From Labyrinthula sp. Ha (lineage: Eukaryota; Sar; Bigyra; Labyrinthulida; Labyrinthulaceae), in NCBI GenBank assembly GCA_015227615.1, contig JAALGZ010000023.1, positions 496,001-560,000 of the forward strand: DNA of 64,000 bases, written 5' to 3'. Shown here piece after piece: positions 1-12,704 of this stretch (position 1 is the stretch's first letter; every line of letters starts with the position of its first letter). The notes under the pieces were generated by a model. It saw nothing but the letters and a program-made list of their open reading frames with translations. It searched no databases and was not told the DNA's origin. A program made the position numbers and the translations under genes.

Positions 1-970
1 TAAAGAACGTTTAAATGTCTATGTGATTTTGCTTCGGTTATATATCAGAGAAACACAAATTTAATCTTCTGAAACTACACAGGCACTCTATATTAATAAA
101 TGGTTCCTATATGATGTGTTACTTCATCGTCTTTCAGGTTTTGTCGTTTACTTAAGAAACATTGCATTGATACAAATAACCATTTTTTGCACCATGTTGT
201 ATATGCTTGTTTCATCTTTGAGAACGTAAAATGTTTAAATTACTTGTCTTTTCTCTTAGTGGGTATTTTGGTCATAAGGGTTGTGTAAATGCCTTTACTG
301 GATTTGGTACATCTTTCTACACGCTTTGCACAAGGCCTAGATTTCCCTTAGTATGTATGATTATTGTTTTGACATTTCTAGAGGGTTATTATACACTAAA
401 TCACTTTATCTGATTACTACGTTTACAATTACTAACCCAGCCTCATTTTATTAATTTTTGCACCAGGGAATAAGCATATATTTTGGTATTATAATATTAA
501 AACACGATAGCAATAATTTTTTGATCCAAATAACGTGCATCTGTTAACCTAACATGACATCAGGAACATAGGAAATGTAAAACGTACAGCAAACCAAACA
601 AAATCACGCACACGTAAAAAAAATTAAACTTTACAAAAAAAGTATTGTTGACTAAATATAGGTCTAAAACTTTCACTGGTCCAATTTTCCTCAAAATAAA
701 ATAATGCAAAGGTTAGGATAACGAGAAATATTGAAGATCTATATAATCAGGCATGAATGTTTTCTTCAAATTCTTCAAAATAGATTTAATCAAGTAAACC
801 AGAAAAATATTGCTAATAATGATGAAAATGTTGTAGATTATATTCCCAAAACCCACCAAGCTCATTATCTTATCTTTATCAAATAAAATAGCTTGACCCT
901 GTTTAAAATTTTTTATTTTTCAATCCCGGATAATAGAGAAGCTTTTCATATATTTCCTTCCTTGGTATGC

Positions 971-987
971 ATATATATATATATATT
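971..987. repeat. TA microsatellite
   Basis: Uninterrupted AT dinucleotide run of about 17 bases in otherwise unique AT-rich DNA. Confidence 0.85.
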
Positions 988-3900
988 CTGATTATTTTCT
1001 GCATGCTGTAAGCTCAAATGATCTTTGTTTCGTTCATACAGGAAAATTAGACCTTGGATTAGCATTTAATACTTATTTGGTTATCTTTTAACGCTTCAAG
1101 GTGATTAATAATTAATACCTAGCTATCTTGTAGACTATACTTTTCTTTCCATCGCAGTTCATATCATCTAAATACTTTTATTAAAAAAATGCACCTTGCA
1201 AGCACCACGAGGAGATTAAAGCAGTCTTCTCCATCAGAATTTTACTTATAGCAAGGTTTAATAGCTCAATATATTACTCAAGCTAATAAAGTATTTGAAG
1301 TGTTTAATAAAAAACCGAAAGAAACTAAATAAAACCTTAATAGGTATCTGAATATTGATTTAAGTCTAAATATCCTCCTGAGCATTTCGTAGTAGAATCA
1401 TATCCTCTTGGTATGTTTTTTTTCTAACGTTTAACTTTATTTGATCACTGTATGAATTATAAATAAAGAATTAATGTAATATAGTATCAATAGCGTACAT
1501 GAAACAACCTGTATATTAGGTCAAGGGAACAGAAAGCTCGAAGTTTTAGAAGAAACAAATTGTTTGGAGTTATTCTCGTACTTAATATGATAGAAGTCGG
1601 GTGCTTCAAGTTATGAACAGATTACAGGTAAACTCTTTGCAAAAACAAATGCACATGAGATACCAACTCAATATATATATGGAAATACTACCGATAAGTT
1701 AGTGAAGAAAGATTCAGTAAGTAGATATTTTTATATTCTCAGCGCGTACATAGCAAATTTTATTGTATGAATTGAATTATGATTGATAAATTAAGCTCTT
1801 CTATACAAACAGGTGGAAACTTCGACATTTCTAAAGCGAAAATATAAATGCATGTGAAATCACGCGTACATATAGTTAGCATCACGAGAATAATCTATTA
1901 GAAGATTTCTTTATTTTAGACTGACCTCCATATAAAGTTATATTAGGTACTCAAGTATATGAATAGAAACATTTCCAAAGTTTGAGTAAAATAGAGAAAC
2001 TTAGAAGTCATTCTGAATATTGGGAGAGGGGATTCCAAAAACCAATTCATAGGAAACTCTTAGTTCATACCTTAGTTTTTCGGTAAAGAAAAACCCTTAC
2101 CCATAACCTACTTCTATTTAAAGACCATTATAATGTACAGTAAATTTCAGAATCTGAATGTCTGCTTTGTTCGATATATCTACTATTTCAACTATCAAAG
2201 TAAAACCCAGGAAGCACTAGAAAACATAGATAAATACTCATACACCCACGTTTAAGAGTTTTTATCAAAATTTTGTTAAATGAATATAAAATTAACCAAA
2301 ATGTTTTTAAGAAGAATTAGTAAATTTTCCATTAAATGTCCTCCCTAGATATTATCACTAATTGCTATATTTTCGATGTCAAACCTCGCTTTTTGTTCAC
2401 GTAGGCAATATCTTCCAAAGTCATTTTTGGTTAGAAGTTTATTATACACAGAATAATGATTAAAAAAAATTGGCGGTTGTTTGATGTCCAGTCTTATGTT
2501 TGATAGCTCTTTGGGGCAAGTATAACAGATATATGAAAGCCTGTGTTGAAACCTGTGTAATTTTTTGCATTACAAGTTTTACTCCAGCAAGTAGTCTGTT
2601 TTTTTTAGTTCTGAGGCTAATTATCTTAATTGTTAAAATTCATTGTTTCTGTTGATACAATTAAAAGGTGGCATAGCTGACTGTTGAGCAAAGAAAGAAA
2701 TAGATATGGAAAATAATTGCCAACAACTGAATGATCCTTGGTTTGATTCGGATTGTCCATAAGAAATTTGATAGTTTATATTTCACCAACTGAGTTAGAT
2801 TTTGATTTAATTTTCAATAGCTTAACCGTTATTTGTGAGCAAAAGAGAAATCATTTTGAAATTATTAAGAATTAATATATAGAAGCATGTGGACAAATTT
2901 GTATTGATGGACGATTGATAAATCAAAGTACTTCTGTGATCATTGGCTTAAGATCCTCATATCTTCCATGATGAACACAGAGATTGTAGGATAAGATTCC
3001 CTAGCGATATATTACATTTGACAGCGAAAAAAAGTTTAAATAAAAATAATCTCTACCCCTATTTTGTAAGTATCAAGACTATGCTAGTGTGCCATCAAGT
3101 AATGAACCACTTTGACACCTTCATTATGTCGATTGTTCATGAGCTGAAAATGCAATTCTAGCAAATTAAAAATGTATTGAGTGGGCTGATCGATGCTTAA
3201 ATATAAAAATTAAACTGTTAATTGGTGCGATTATGATACTTATTAATTATCCATAAAATTTCAACTTTCTTGCTGTAGCTAGTCTTAATGAAGTAATATA
3301 GAATTCGATATTCTAGTTACACCACTACAACATATTTTGCCTTACGAAAGTAAATGAATTGCTACACCTCACTTGATTAATGAGCTGCAGTTTAGAGAAA
3401 TGATATTTTGACCTTGGCGAGTATAGTAAGCAATCAATATTCATATATTAGTGTCTTGCAAATAACAATAGGTAAAAAGAATTATAGTAGATAAATTAAT
3501 AGAAGTACTTATTTGTATCCAAATAGCACCTTATCTCGTTCATAGATTAAGGAGTTTTAACCTATATAAACTTCTTCAGTTCTAGATTAGAAAACTAGAA
3601 AATTTATATAGAATTAAGAAATTCTAAGCCCAGAGCGATGCACAGTGTTAATTAGCAATAGAAAGTTTGTAGGGTAGAGAAAGCCTAAAATTCAATCCTT
3701 TCTTCGAATGATTTACCTGAATAACCGGAGTGGGTCGGCAAGAAAAACGAGTTCTGAAAGATAGAGGACTATTATATGAATAGATTCGATTAGTCTTTTA
3801 GTACCAATATATTTGATATAATTAGCTTCAAGAAAAAAATAGATATTATCTAGAAAATTCATCTTGTGTATTGCACAAGACAAAAAAAATAGCACAATGG

Positions 3901-5516
3901 AGAGGTTTTAATATGACATTTACCTAAGATGTAGAGGAACCCAAATACTTTGATTGGAGGATAAGGTCAAATAAATGCACCCAGAATAAAAAACCTCGTC
4001 ATCGAGAAGTATAGAATAATTTTCAGCCACCGTCACAAGACCACAATTTTCAGATTAACGGTAGATTATGTATGTTTTCAAGAAATATATAAGCAAATTT
4101 AAAACTGTATGAAACCTTTTCACCTCCTCCGTAGTTAATATACCTGGAATGATTCCACTAGTTTAAGCCAATGAAGCCGATTCAATAGTTGCCTAGGTAG
4201 ATATTTTGATTATATACCAACACAGCTGAAGAGATCCAATATTTTAATTCTAATTTTCAATGGCCAAATCATTTGCTAATTACATTGTGCTATCGCGCAA
4301 CAAAAAGGTAGATGTACACTTAGTTAAATAAGCGATCTCATTCAACAATGTAGCTAAACCTGCTGGATTACTTCATTAGGGGTATCTAGTCACATATTTG
4401 GGTTTCAGAACTCAGTATGGTTTCAAATTACGTAACGAAATTAATTAGCCCATACTTAGAGGATTGAAAACGATGATAATATCCGTTTCGTAACCCCCAT
4501 ACATACTAGCTGTTAGAGATCACATATATTGAACTGAAATACAAAGCTATGCACAATATCAATAGACATAGTTATCAATGAAACTCCTGTACACCACTAG
4601 ATTGAACAGGTTTGTAAAACATAATTTTTTCTAATCAGGCTTCGCAGAAGCACGTAAAAATATTAAAATAAGGTTGAGAATCGCAGTGAGAATAAATTTA
4701 GACGTTTATTTGCTGAACCAATTTTTTAAGTCAGTAAGTAGTCAAAATAAACCCAGATTCAGTTTTAAAATGAATCTTCGACAAAATATAAGAGATTGAC
4801 AACAATGGTAAATATATAAAAATTGATGTCATGTAAAAACACCAGTAGTTGGATAAAGACTACTAAAAAGTGAAGAGGTAAATAGGACGACCAGTTGCTT
4901 CATGTATTACAAAGCGACTAATATAGAGAAAATTCAATAGGAAGTGGAATAAAAATAGAAGAATCTAAGAAACTTCCAATAAAACTCACAGTAGAGACTG
5001 TATTTAATTAACAATATTTGGATAAGAAACTAGAATGCTTGGAATTACCCGTATGCTAAAGTCCTATGATGGAAATATTCCGGGATGTTATGCCTAGAAA
5101 ATAATTCCTTTGTTCAATCCAGATTTTCAAGGTATATCTTTATTGCTGATTTTGACACGTAAGGCTGTGAAATAAAATAAATACAGAATTGAGGCACCAA
5201 GTCAACAAACTTGAATGTCAGACTCCATTTGAACATATGAAAGATTTAGGGAAATGAACAGGATACCGAGGTATATGAAATTACAATTTTGTGCAGAGGA
5301 TTTAATCTCACTACGAGTTCTATATGGGAAGAGCTGGTGGTATTCTTTGATGATGTTCATAAATTCTACAAGGACTTTCTATTTATATCAAAATGTCAAA
5401 CAGAAAAAATGCTATGGAATATTTAATAGCGGTATATTCTGAATCATCGGAATGGGAAAATATTATAGTGAACCAAGAATGGATCCCTAAAGTTAATCGA
5501 AGATGTTTAGGGTTTG

Positions 5517-5538
5517 ATATATATATATATATATATAT
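5517..5538. repeat. TA microsatellite
   Basis: Uninterrupted AT dinucleotide run of about 22 bases. Confidence 0.85.
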
Positions 5539-7434
5539 TATATTTTGGTAAAAATGGAATGTAGCAAGACTCATAAATTCTTAGTCTAGCGTTTGCTTAA
5601 GAGATTTAATTGAGGACACTAACAAACTTTTCAGGGAATATTGATTAGTCGAAATCGATTCCAATTATATACGCAATGTTAAACATGGATTAGTTTTCAT
5701 GGTGTGGGTAATTCTAATGGCCAAACTTAAACCTGTATGAAGTTCGTACGCAAAATATTACCCATGACGGAAAGTGATACTAAATTAAAAGGTTGTTAAA
5801 AGAGGCTTAAAGAAGAAGTATTAATGCTTGTTGATGTACTTGAGAAAATTAGAAAGCATGAAGATGAGAAAACAGAACCTTATGCAGTCTATAATGGGTG
5901 AGAACTAGAGAAATGGACGTTGTAATAAAGTTAACTTTCAAGGCAATAAATGCGAAGATGAAGAAGTTTATACTTCCTAAGAATGAAACAATATACAAGA
6001 TGAATATGATGACATTTATGGATGAAAAAAAGATTACAGAATATGGCGTGGTAATGATTGTGCCCACAATTGTTGTGACAAGAGGGAGCGACATGTGGCG
6101 TAGAAAATAATTTCAATCCAATGAATGATATTACTCTAATATAAGTTTGGATAAATAATGTGGGAAAGATTTTCCAAGTGTTTAATTGAGTGGCATTAGA
6201 AAAAAATACTTTCCTTTGGAAATATTTAGGGCGACGAACCTGTTGTATTAAGAGCATATTCTGCGGGTAGAAACTACAAGAAATAGTATGGTGAGATTCA
6301 ACACTAGGAAACTTTAAATTTTTTTTTTGAGGAATTGGTAATAGGAAGTAGTGGTAGTTTTCTAAAGAAACTGAAGAGAAGAAAGCTTGGTTTAGAATTA
6401 GTGTTAGCGAGGTCTACAGGTAACTGTAGAAACCCGGTTGATATATATGAACCCTTTAAAGAAAGGTTTGAGTTAGTTACGTAAGAGTTCTGTTAAATTA
6501 TAAGGAGAAACATATTAATAGACGGAGATAGTATTTAGTGAGATTATAGTTTGAAAAATTATAAAACTTATGTGTAACAAGAAAATGTGAAGAAATTCAT
6601 GGTTGGCTTCCATGGGGCAGTCATAGGCAAGGGTTTTCACAATTGAAAATTTTTGAAGTAATAATAGTAACAGTATCGAAGATAAGAAAAAATAGCTTAA
6701 TCTTTAAGTAGAGTCTGATTAAAAAGACATGAAAATCGTTTGGTTTAGGAAGAAACTTGAAAAGTCTCTGACCTAAATGAAGAGATTTCTAATTATTCAA
6801 AATAGGTCAAATTCGAAATATTACCGTTTCTTCATCCTGTAACCGAGTACTTAATTCTTCTCATTGAAATCAAACAATTACAGCATGTTAGATAAGTTAT
6901 TTTTTCTTGACCTAGCTACCCATAATAATATTGACGAACCCAATAATTTATGTATTCTTTATTAATAATACTATTTGTTTTCACATAACACAAGTAGCCT
7001 ATTGCAAAAAATGTAGAGTTAGGGTAGTTTGAGATTGAGTCCTACTATCGGTACCCTAATAGGGTTATGAGTTAGAGTTTGGGTCAGTTGCTTCTTTTTA
7101 TGTTTATAAATGTATGTTATGAAGAAGATTATTTAAGAAAATAATTTCATAGGATTGAAGAATATCATATACAGCTAGCTAAGGAATCAGAGAAAGATAT
7201 AAACTGATTAGTTTCAAGTATACTCAGCTTTTCATTTTTCTCATAAGCTGCGAAATGAATAGTTTTTCCTTCTAGTGAAGATTCAGCCTCATTCAGAGGA
7301 ATCTTTTCATTTTCAAAACGTGCAAGGAATTTAATAAAAGCAAGCTACCGTAGAATTAGTACAAAGATAGCAAACACCAAAAAATTTTCAGAAATTCCCT
7401 GATAATTGGATGACTAATAGACCTGATTTAATAC

Positions 7435-10416
7435 TTACTTTGCAAACCATTGTGTTAACTTCTTTGCTTTTGCATCTTTAAAAGTAATCCTCATATTATT
7501 TTCCAACTCTACAACAGTATCCCAAACAAAACCCTCACCTAAAAACTTAGCTAAACGTCCCATCATTTTATCAACAGAGTTGACTAATTTGACTGGATTT
7601 TTTCTTGCTTCTAGTACTTGTAACTCAATATCATCAGGATATCTTACAATACGAAATTTATAGTTCTTTGACTCAATCTCTGCCCATCCAACTCTTAAAA
7701 CTGGTTTTGCAACATTTCCAGCATCTTTATTACTAAATTGGATACATAAACAAACTAATCTTTCAAATACTCCAAGAGTTAAATATCCTTTGAAATTAAA
7801 CAAAACCTTCAAATCTAATCCATTTCCAAATGTCTCAATATGTTCTTCATAAGTTGGTTCAACAGCATTTACTAAACTTGGCATCAAATATTCATCTTTT
7901 CCATCAAACCCATATTTTGAAAAGATTAAATTATACTGTAAATAATTTAACAAAAATAGTTTTTCAGTTTCATCAACATTTTCACCTAAAATAAAATCCA
8001 TCAAAGGTTTAGTAAATATTCCATATTCTTCAACTTGTTTAATATCATTTTCTAAATCCTCTGAAGCATCATTTAGATCAAAGTTTTTCAACATCTTATT
8101 TTCAGAGTTAAAAATAAGTCTATACATACATTCATGAAAACGCATTGGATCAGTAATTACAGTATTCATTAACTGATCAACTTCAGTTAAATGAACAATA
8201 TATCCAAGTTCATGAAAAAACTCTAAAACTTCATTTAACTCACCTTCAAAATCTGCTTGATCAAAAAACTCAGAACCAACTTCCTTTACTTCAGCTGGGC
8301 TTCTCATAAACATACTATTTGCATTTGCTCTCAAAGCATCTAAAAATTTAATCCATTGAACAGGAATTTTCTTTTTAAAACCTGGAAGTTCTTGAGCTAC
8401 TTTATCAACTGCTTTTTTAATAGCATCTACACCTTCTCCAGTAGATAATTCCACAGGAAAAAATATCCCTTTCTTTTCTGTTAAAACAACAGTTACTTTT
8501 CCAGCAGATTTTCCATTTAGTTCATTAGCAACTTGATTTGCTGCTTCAAGTGCATCATTAATTTCAACAACATTTTTTTTATCCAAATTCTCCGACATAT
8601 TTGGGAAAACAATATTTGATAACATTCTTTCAACTTTAGCAATTCTATTTGTTTCAACTTCACTTGCTCTTGTTCCAACTAAAAGTATTTTTGGTATAGA
8701 AGAATGATATCTAATAGCTTTTAACCAATAGTTTATATATCGAATACAATCTTTTTGTCTATTTCCTTCTTTTGAAAGAAGATCTGGTATAGAAAAAGTA
8801 AGTAAAGAAACAGCTTTTGAACCTAAAAGTGTATGATGAACAGTATAATAAATTCTGTTTCCTGCAAGTTCAAGAACATTATATGATATTAAATCTCTTT
8901 GTCTTCTTGCTTTTGCTAATAAATGAACATCTAATAAACCTTGTCCTTCTATTTCTTCTTCTGTATAATTTGGATTACTTTCATCTCCAAATAAATAATC
9001 ACTATCATTTAAAATATCATCATTTTTTGTAAATGCTTGACCCATTTTAGAAAATAATTGTTTTATATTATTTCTTCTTACAGCTTGTTTTCCACTTAAT
9101 CCACCTTCATCTCCAAAACCAACACTTTTTAATACACTTAAAGCAACACTTCCTCTTTTTTCCACATTTGAACCTAAAGCAGAAGAGCGAACTGTTTGCC
9201 CTTCTTGTGCAGCTGAAGCAGAAACACTTCCTCTACGATTTTTTCTTCCTTTTCCACCAATACTTGCTCTTCTTTGTTTAATACTTGCTCTTCTATTCTT
9301 TCTTTGTTTAAGCCTAGCAAAACCAACTGGTTTATTTGCAGCTTTTTCTCTTTCTTCAACTTTTTCTTCTAATTTCACATTACAAAATCGATTTAAAAAT
9401 TGGACACCAAACTTTCCTTCCGGAAATCTTCCATTTTGTTGCCATGCACCATATAACCGTGTTGAAACTTGTGTAATTTGAAAACCTTCTGTTGATACTG
9501 AAGTTGATCCAAACGGTTTATTTAATAAAGATCCAACAAGTTCAGATTTACCAACTGAATCTTGTCCAACAACACAAACTTTTGCTTTTCTAATTGGACC
9601 AAGATCAGCAGTTTTTGCAACTTCATTAAATAAATCTTTAATGAAAACTAAATTTCCTTGAAGCATATTTTGAATTAAACTTAAATTCTCACCATTTGCA
9701 ATATGAGCAGGTGTTAAATATAAATCAAATACACAAAGTGTTTTATTTCTTTCAAGTGCCGTAATTAATGGTTTTAAACTTTGATCATCTAAATTATTTC
9801 CACTCATAGAAATAGATGTTAAAATATCATTTACTTCAATAGCACTTGCAAGACTTTTTAAGCCTGTTTTACCAATAGAATTGAAACTTAAATCTAATGA
9901 TAATAAACTTCTATTTGTAAATTTTAGCTCATGTGCTAATAATACAGCTGCTGTTGAACTTAATCCACAAAATGGAAGTCCAAGCATAGTTAAAGTTGTA
10001 TTATATCCTAAAAATTGACAAAATGGTTGAATTTGTTCATCATTTATTTTTATTTCGTTTACTCTTAAATAAGAAAGAGAATCAAACTGTTTCAAAGCTT
10101 CAATAAATTCCGAAGCTCCAGTTTCACCAAAAGAATGGTTTGTTTTTATTTCATAAGGTGAATATTCTTCACCCATGTTTTCAGGATCATCTGGTTTATT
10201 TGAAAGTTGTAAAGAAGAAAGATTCTTTATCTTTTGAGGATCAGCTGTCGAAAGTTGATTACTAAATTCAGTGAACGTTTCTTCACTGTATTCCTCGTTG
10301 GGGGAAAGACGAAGTTCATAGCTTGTTGTTGCAAAGTGATTAGGTTTTAGGTAGGAGGAAAATTCGGTTATATCAGTCACTTCAACTGATACAAGACTAG
10401 GAACGAATCTTTGCAT
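7435..10416 (-). CDS. LRR-Roc-COR (ROCO family) GTPase
   Basis: Probable intracellular signalling GTPase of the ROCO family. Residues are numbered from the longest in-frame ATG (10533, 1,032 aa). Leucine-rich repeats of ribonuclease-inhibitor type lie at about 165-275 (LDLSFNSIG, SMSGNNLDD). The P-loop GQDSVGKS is at 323-330. The switch-II position reads ELAGN (555-559) where relatives have DFGGQ, the G4-like motif is GTRASE (620-625), and COR-like sequence runs from about 715 to the C terminus. About 224 residues separate P-loop and switch II, far more than in canonical Roc domains. The insert carries three RRxS motifs (Ser417, 424, 436) and a KRGS (Ser462), which resemble AGC-kinase sites. 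I prefer the second ATG (10416, residue 40): it follows an A-rich leader like other genes here, and the first 39 residues show no domain. There is no kinase domain, unlike LRRK2. The partner and pathway are unknown. Confidence 0.88.
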   Translation of the reverse strand: MQRFVPSLVSVEVTDITEFSSYLKPNHFATTSYELRLSPNEEYSEETFTEFSNQLSTADPQKIKNLSSLQLSNKPDDPENMGEEYSPYEIKTNHSFGETGASEFIEALKQFDSLSYLRVNEIKINDEQIQPFCQFLGYNTTLTMLGLPFCGLSSTAAVLLAHELKFTNRSLLSLDLSFNSIGKTGLKSLASAIEVNDILTSISMSGNNLDDQSLKPLITALERNKTLCVFDLYLTPAHIANGENLSLIQNMLQGNLVFIKDLFNEVAKTADLGPIRKAKVCVVGQDSVGKSELVGSLLNKPFGSTSVSTEGFQITQVSTRLYGAWQQNGRFPEGKFGVQFLNRFCNVKLEEKVEEREKAANKPVGFARLKQRKNRRASIKQRRASIGGKGRKNRRGSVSASAAQEGQTVRSSALGSNVEKRGSVALSVLKSVGFGDEGGLSGKQAVRRNNIKQLFSKMGQAFTKNDDILNDSDYLFGDESNPNYTEEEIEGQGLLDVHLLAKARRQRDLISYNVLELAGNRIYYTVHHTLLGSKAVSLLTFSIPDLLSKEGNRQKDCIRYINYWLKAIRYHSSIPKILLVGTRASEVETNRIAKVERMLSNIVFPNMSENLDKKNVVEINDALEAANQVANELNGKSAGKVTVVLTEKKGIFFPVELSTGEGVDAIKKAVDKVAQELPGFKKKIPVQWIKFLDALRANANSMFMRSPAEVKEVGSEFFDQADFEGELNEVLEFFHELGYIVHLTEVDQLMNTVITDPMRFHECMYRLIFNSENKMLKNFDLNDASEDLENDIKQVEEYGIFTKPLMDFILGENVDETEKLFLLNYLQYNLIFSKYGFDGKDEYLMPSLVNAVEPTYEEHIETFGNGLDLKVLFNFKGYLTLGVFERLVCLCIQFSNKDAGNVAKPVLRVGWAEIESKNYKFRIVRYPDDIELQVLEARKNPVKLVNSVDKMMGRLAKFLGEGFVWDTVVELENNMRITFKDAKAKKLTQWFAK

Positions 10417-10493
10417 TTGTTTGCTTTGTGTTTTTTTTTGTTTGTTTGCTATTCGATTAAAATTCTGTCTTTGGGTTAGTATAAGCACAGTGG

Positions 10494-10507
10494 GCCATAT
10501 GGCCTCG
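10494..10507. promoter_or_regulatory. palindromic GGGCCATATGGCC site
   Basis: A 12-bp perfect palindrome (GGCCATATGGCC) lies about 80 bp upstream of the preferred start of the LRR-Roc-COR gene. The same 14-mer, TGGGCCATATGGCC, occurs once more at about 49449-49462, upstream of the Roc-COR-TIR gene. If the longer reading of the LRR-Roc-COR gene is correct, this site would be coding. A regulatory role is inferred only from the repetition and position. Confidence 0.25.
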
Positions 10508-11206
10508 CTAGTATTAACTTCTTGCCACGTCATCGAAGACTTAATAAAGAGAGCAAGACAAAAAAATATATGGAATTCATTTTTGCTGTATTAAGAAAAA
10601 AAATATAATCGATATAAAAAAAGAAGAAAACAAAATTACCTTAGAAAGTAAATCTTTTCAAAATATTTTTGGGTTATTCACCTCGCAGGCTGATATTGTA
10701 GCTGTAGAGGTAGAAAAGTTAGGGTTCTGTGGAAGGAAAGCATCTTATTATTTTATAATGGCAAGAACTTTTACTTAATTTGCAGGAAGCTCTTAACATA
10801 GCCATGACATTTTCATCAATGCTTTTTCGTTATCATTCTTTTGCAAACTGGATATTTTAATCCTGCCTGATTCAAGTACTGCAAATCAGCTTAGTCAAAT
10901 AGCTCAAAAATTGCGTTAATGAATTACTATTGAAATATACCAACCTTATGAGTACATTCAAAGACCTGGTATCATCTCTCTGTGGTATATAAATAGCTCT
11001 TTTAGCAATTTCAAAGATTAAGACTTCTTTTCCCTTGCTAAATAAGTACACAATGTTTTCTCAATAACTTAGTGGTTACGGCAATGAAAATACTAGGAAT
11101 ATTCTTAAGTCGTTAGGGCCTTCTAAACAAGGTGAAAATCTTTGAAATGATTAGATCTTTAGAATATTAGTAGTTAAAGCTTTCAGTACAGTATTAATAA
11201 TATTCT

Positions 11207-11277
11207 GGGGGGGTTGGTTTAGTGGTTTAAATCCCACATGACGGAATTAAGGGTTTTGGGTCAGGTATGTCCTCCTT
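11207..11277 (+). other. tRNA-like sequence (tRNA relic or SINE head)
   Basis: This 71-nt segment opens with seven G and closes with CCTCCTT, which can pair as an acceptor stem using G-T wobbles. Next comes a perfect Pol III A-box-like TGGTTTAGTGG and a D-arm (GGTT/AATC). The anticodon and T arms do not fold and no good B box is present. It is therefore not a working tRNA; it may be a decayed tRNA or the head of a tRNA-derived SINE. Confidence 0.25.
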
Positions 11278-12294
11278 GTAAGACCAAAGGATTTCCAACC
11301 TCCGAGTAGCCCGTGACAGATATACACCATAGTGACTAGAAACAGTCGAGAGTTTGTAAATTCACTTTTTCCTTGCTCGGTATTCTGAAAAGTACCAGTC
11401 ATTTACGGCTTAATTCATGTTACTAGCTCCAAGAATTTCATTGGTTTAAACAATATTTGTGAACTAAGAATTGAAAAACTGATAATTTGAAGTTCCTTAC
11501 TGTCACATTCTTCCCTATGATTTCATGCACAATACAATAAGCTTAAAAACCAGAAGCTGCATCACCTTTAAAAAATAGATTAGTGATTGGTGTTCTCCTA
11601 AATCACAATAATAACGGCAGTTTCATCTTACTCATGCTCACTGCATAATTAGAGTTAGTCTATAATATCTCGATAAATATGATCTGAGATGAGAAAAATC
11701 AATTTACTGGAGTCAAAAACATTTTTAAAAAATATCTAAAATACACGAAAATAACTGTAAGTATTTTCCTCAGATCAGGATACAAGTTGAGATTAAATAT
11801 TCATACCCTTCCAAATCCAAAAGAATAAGCGAGAAACCTAGGGTATGGAAAGGTAATGTCTATTCTCAATTTCGATGAAATATCTAACATTCCTAGACTT
11901 AACACTGAAATATCTAACACATTTACAAAATCCTGAAATCAAACTTAGCAACTTTCCGCCAACCTTGAACAATATCAGGGGTACTTGCCGCCTTTTCCAG
12001 AATTCCAATACATCTCCAAAAATTTTCTTACCTCCTCTCTGGGTATAAGAAAAAGACAACATGAATACATACACTACCCTTTTATAACCAACACGGTACA
12101 ATAGATGATAATAAGAAAACAGCAAGCAAGAAGGGGTAGATAATGAGTAGAGCTCCATGAAACATATGCCTAGGTTGTGCAGTATAATTAATTAAATATA
12201 TGAGAGAAAAAGCTCCAGAGTTGGCTGGTATTGGATTAACTATTTCTAATTTGCGCTTTCAGCGCAAAGAAATATACCTTTGCCAACTATAATA

Positions 12295-12304
12295 CAAAGA
12301 TTGA
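12295..12304 (+). repeat. target-site duplication of MULE copy 1, left
   Basis: CAAAGATTGA, identical to 15814-15823 on the other side of the element. Confidence 0.7.
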
Positions 12305-12355
12305 CAAATAGGTTTTTTTGACTCCGGAGTCAGATACTCCTAAATTTCATTGGCC
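12305..12355 (+). repeat. left terminal inverted repeat of MULE copy 1
   Basis: Inward reading contains GGTTTTTTTGAC, TGACTCCGGAGTCA and CAGATACTCC, ending near CATTGG. It matches the reverse complement of the right end over about 30 bases, then diverges. Confidence 0.82.
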
Positions 12356-12704
12356 CAATTTTCAATTGCCCAAAATTATTTTTCAAAAAAAACAAACCAA
12401 CAAATTAAACATCAAAAAAATCAAATCACGAGATCATGATAGTGAAAGACATCAAAGCACAAGATTAAGACCAAGAAAAGAGGATATTTGCAAGCATGGA
12501 ACACGATTGAACAAGAATAAACCAAATTTTGAAAAAAATAAACAATAATTTACAAGAAATGAAGAAAAGCTTACAAGAGGTACATAAATTCAAAAAAATG
12601 GAGTGCAGGAAGTGAGGTCGTAAGGGATAAAGGTATATTCTTTTGTTAACACATAGGTGCTCAGAGGGGGAAGAATTATTTTATCACCAGCAAATAATAA
12701 GGGA

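Larger units (their letters stand above)
1..7434. other. gene-poor AT-rich intergenic DNA
   Basis: I see no supportable gene in this stretch. The open frames (up to about 108 codons) are as expected by chance at this base composition; they lack domains, overlap in several frames, and many have no ATG. It holds two TA microsatellites (971-987 and 5517-5538). A purine-rich tract at roughly 5230-6500 has slightly longer open frames on the + strand that switch frame repeatedly. It could be a decayed gene, but nothing in it is recognisable. Confidence 0.6.
10534..12304. other. intergenic region between the LRR-Roc-COR gene and the MULE
   Basis: No gene is supportable. A 106-codon ATG-initiated open frame at 11838-12158 (-) has no domain and is within chance length. 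A tRNA-like segment at 11207-11277 is listed separately. Confidence 0.55.

Noticed and set aside
5849-6257. Overlapping 70-108 codon frames on both strands
   Set aside because: Several frames are open at once in low-complexity AT-rich sequence; none shows a domain.
7020-7090. GTTAGGGT and CCCTAA-like words resembling telomere repeats
   Set aside because: Too few and irregular; they do not form a tandem array.
11838-12158. 106-codon ATG frame on the minus strand
   Set aside because: No domain and no support from context; a few frames of this length are expected by chance at this AT content.
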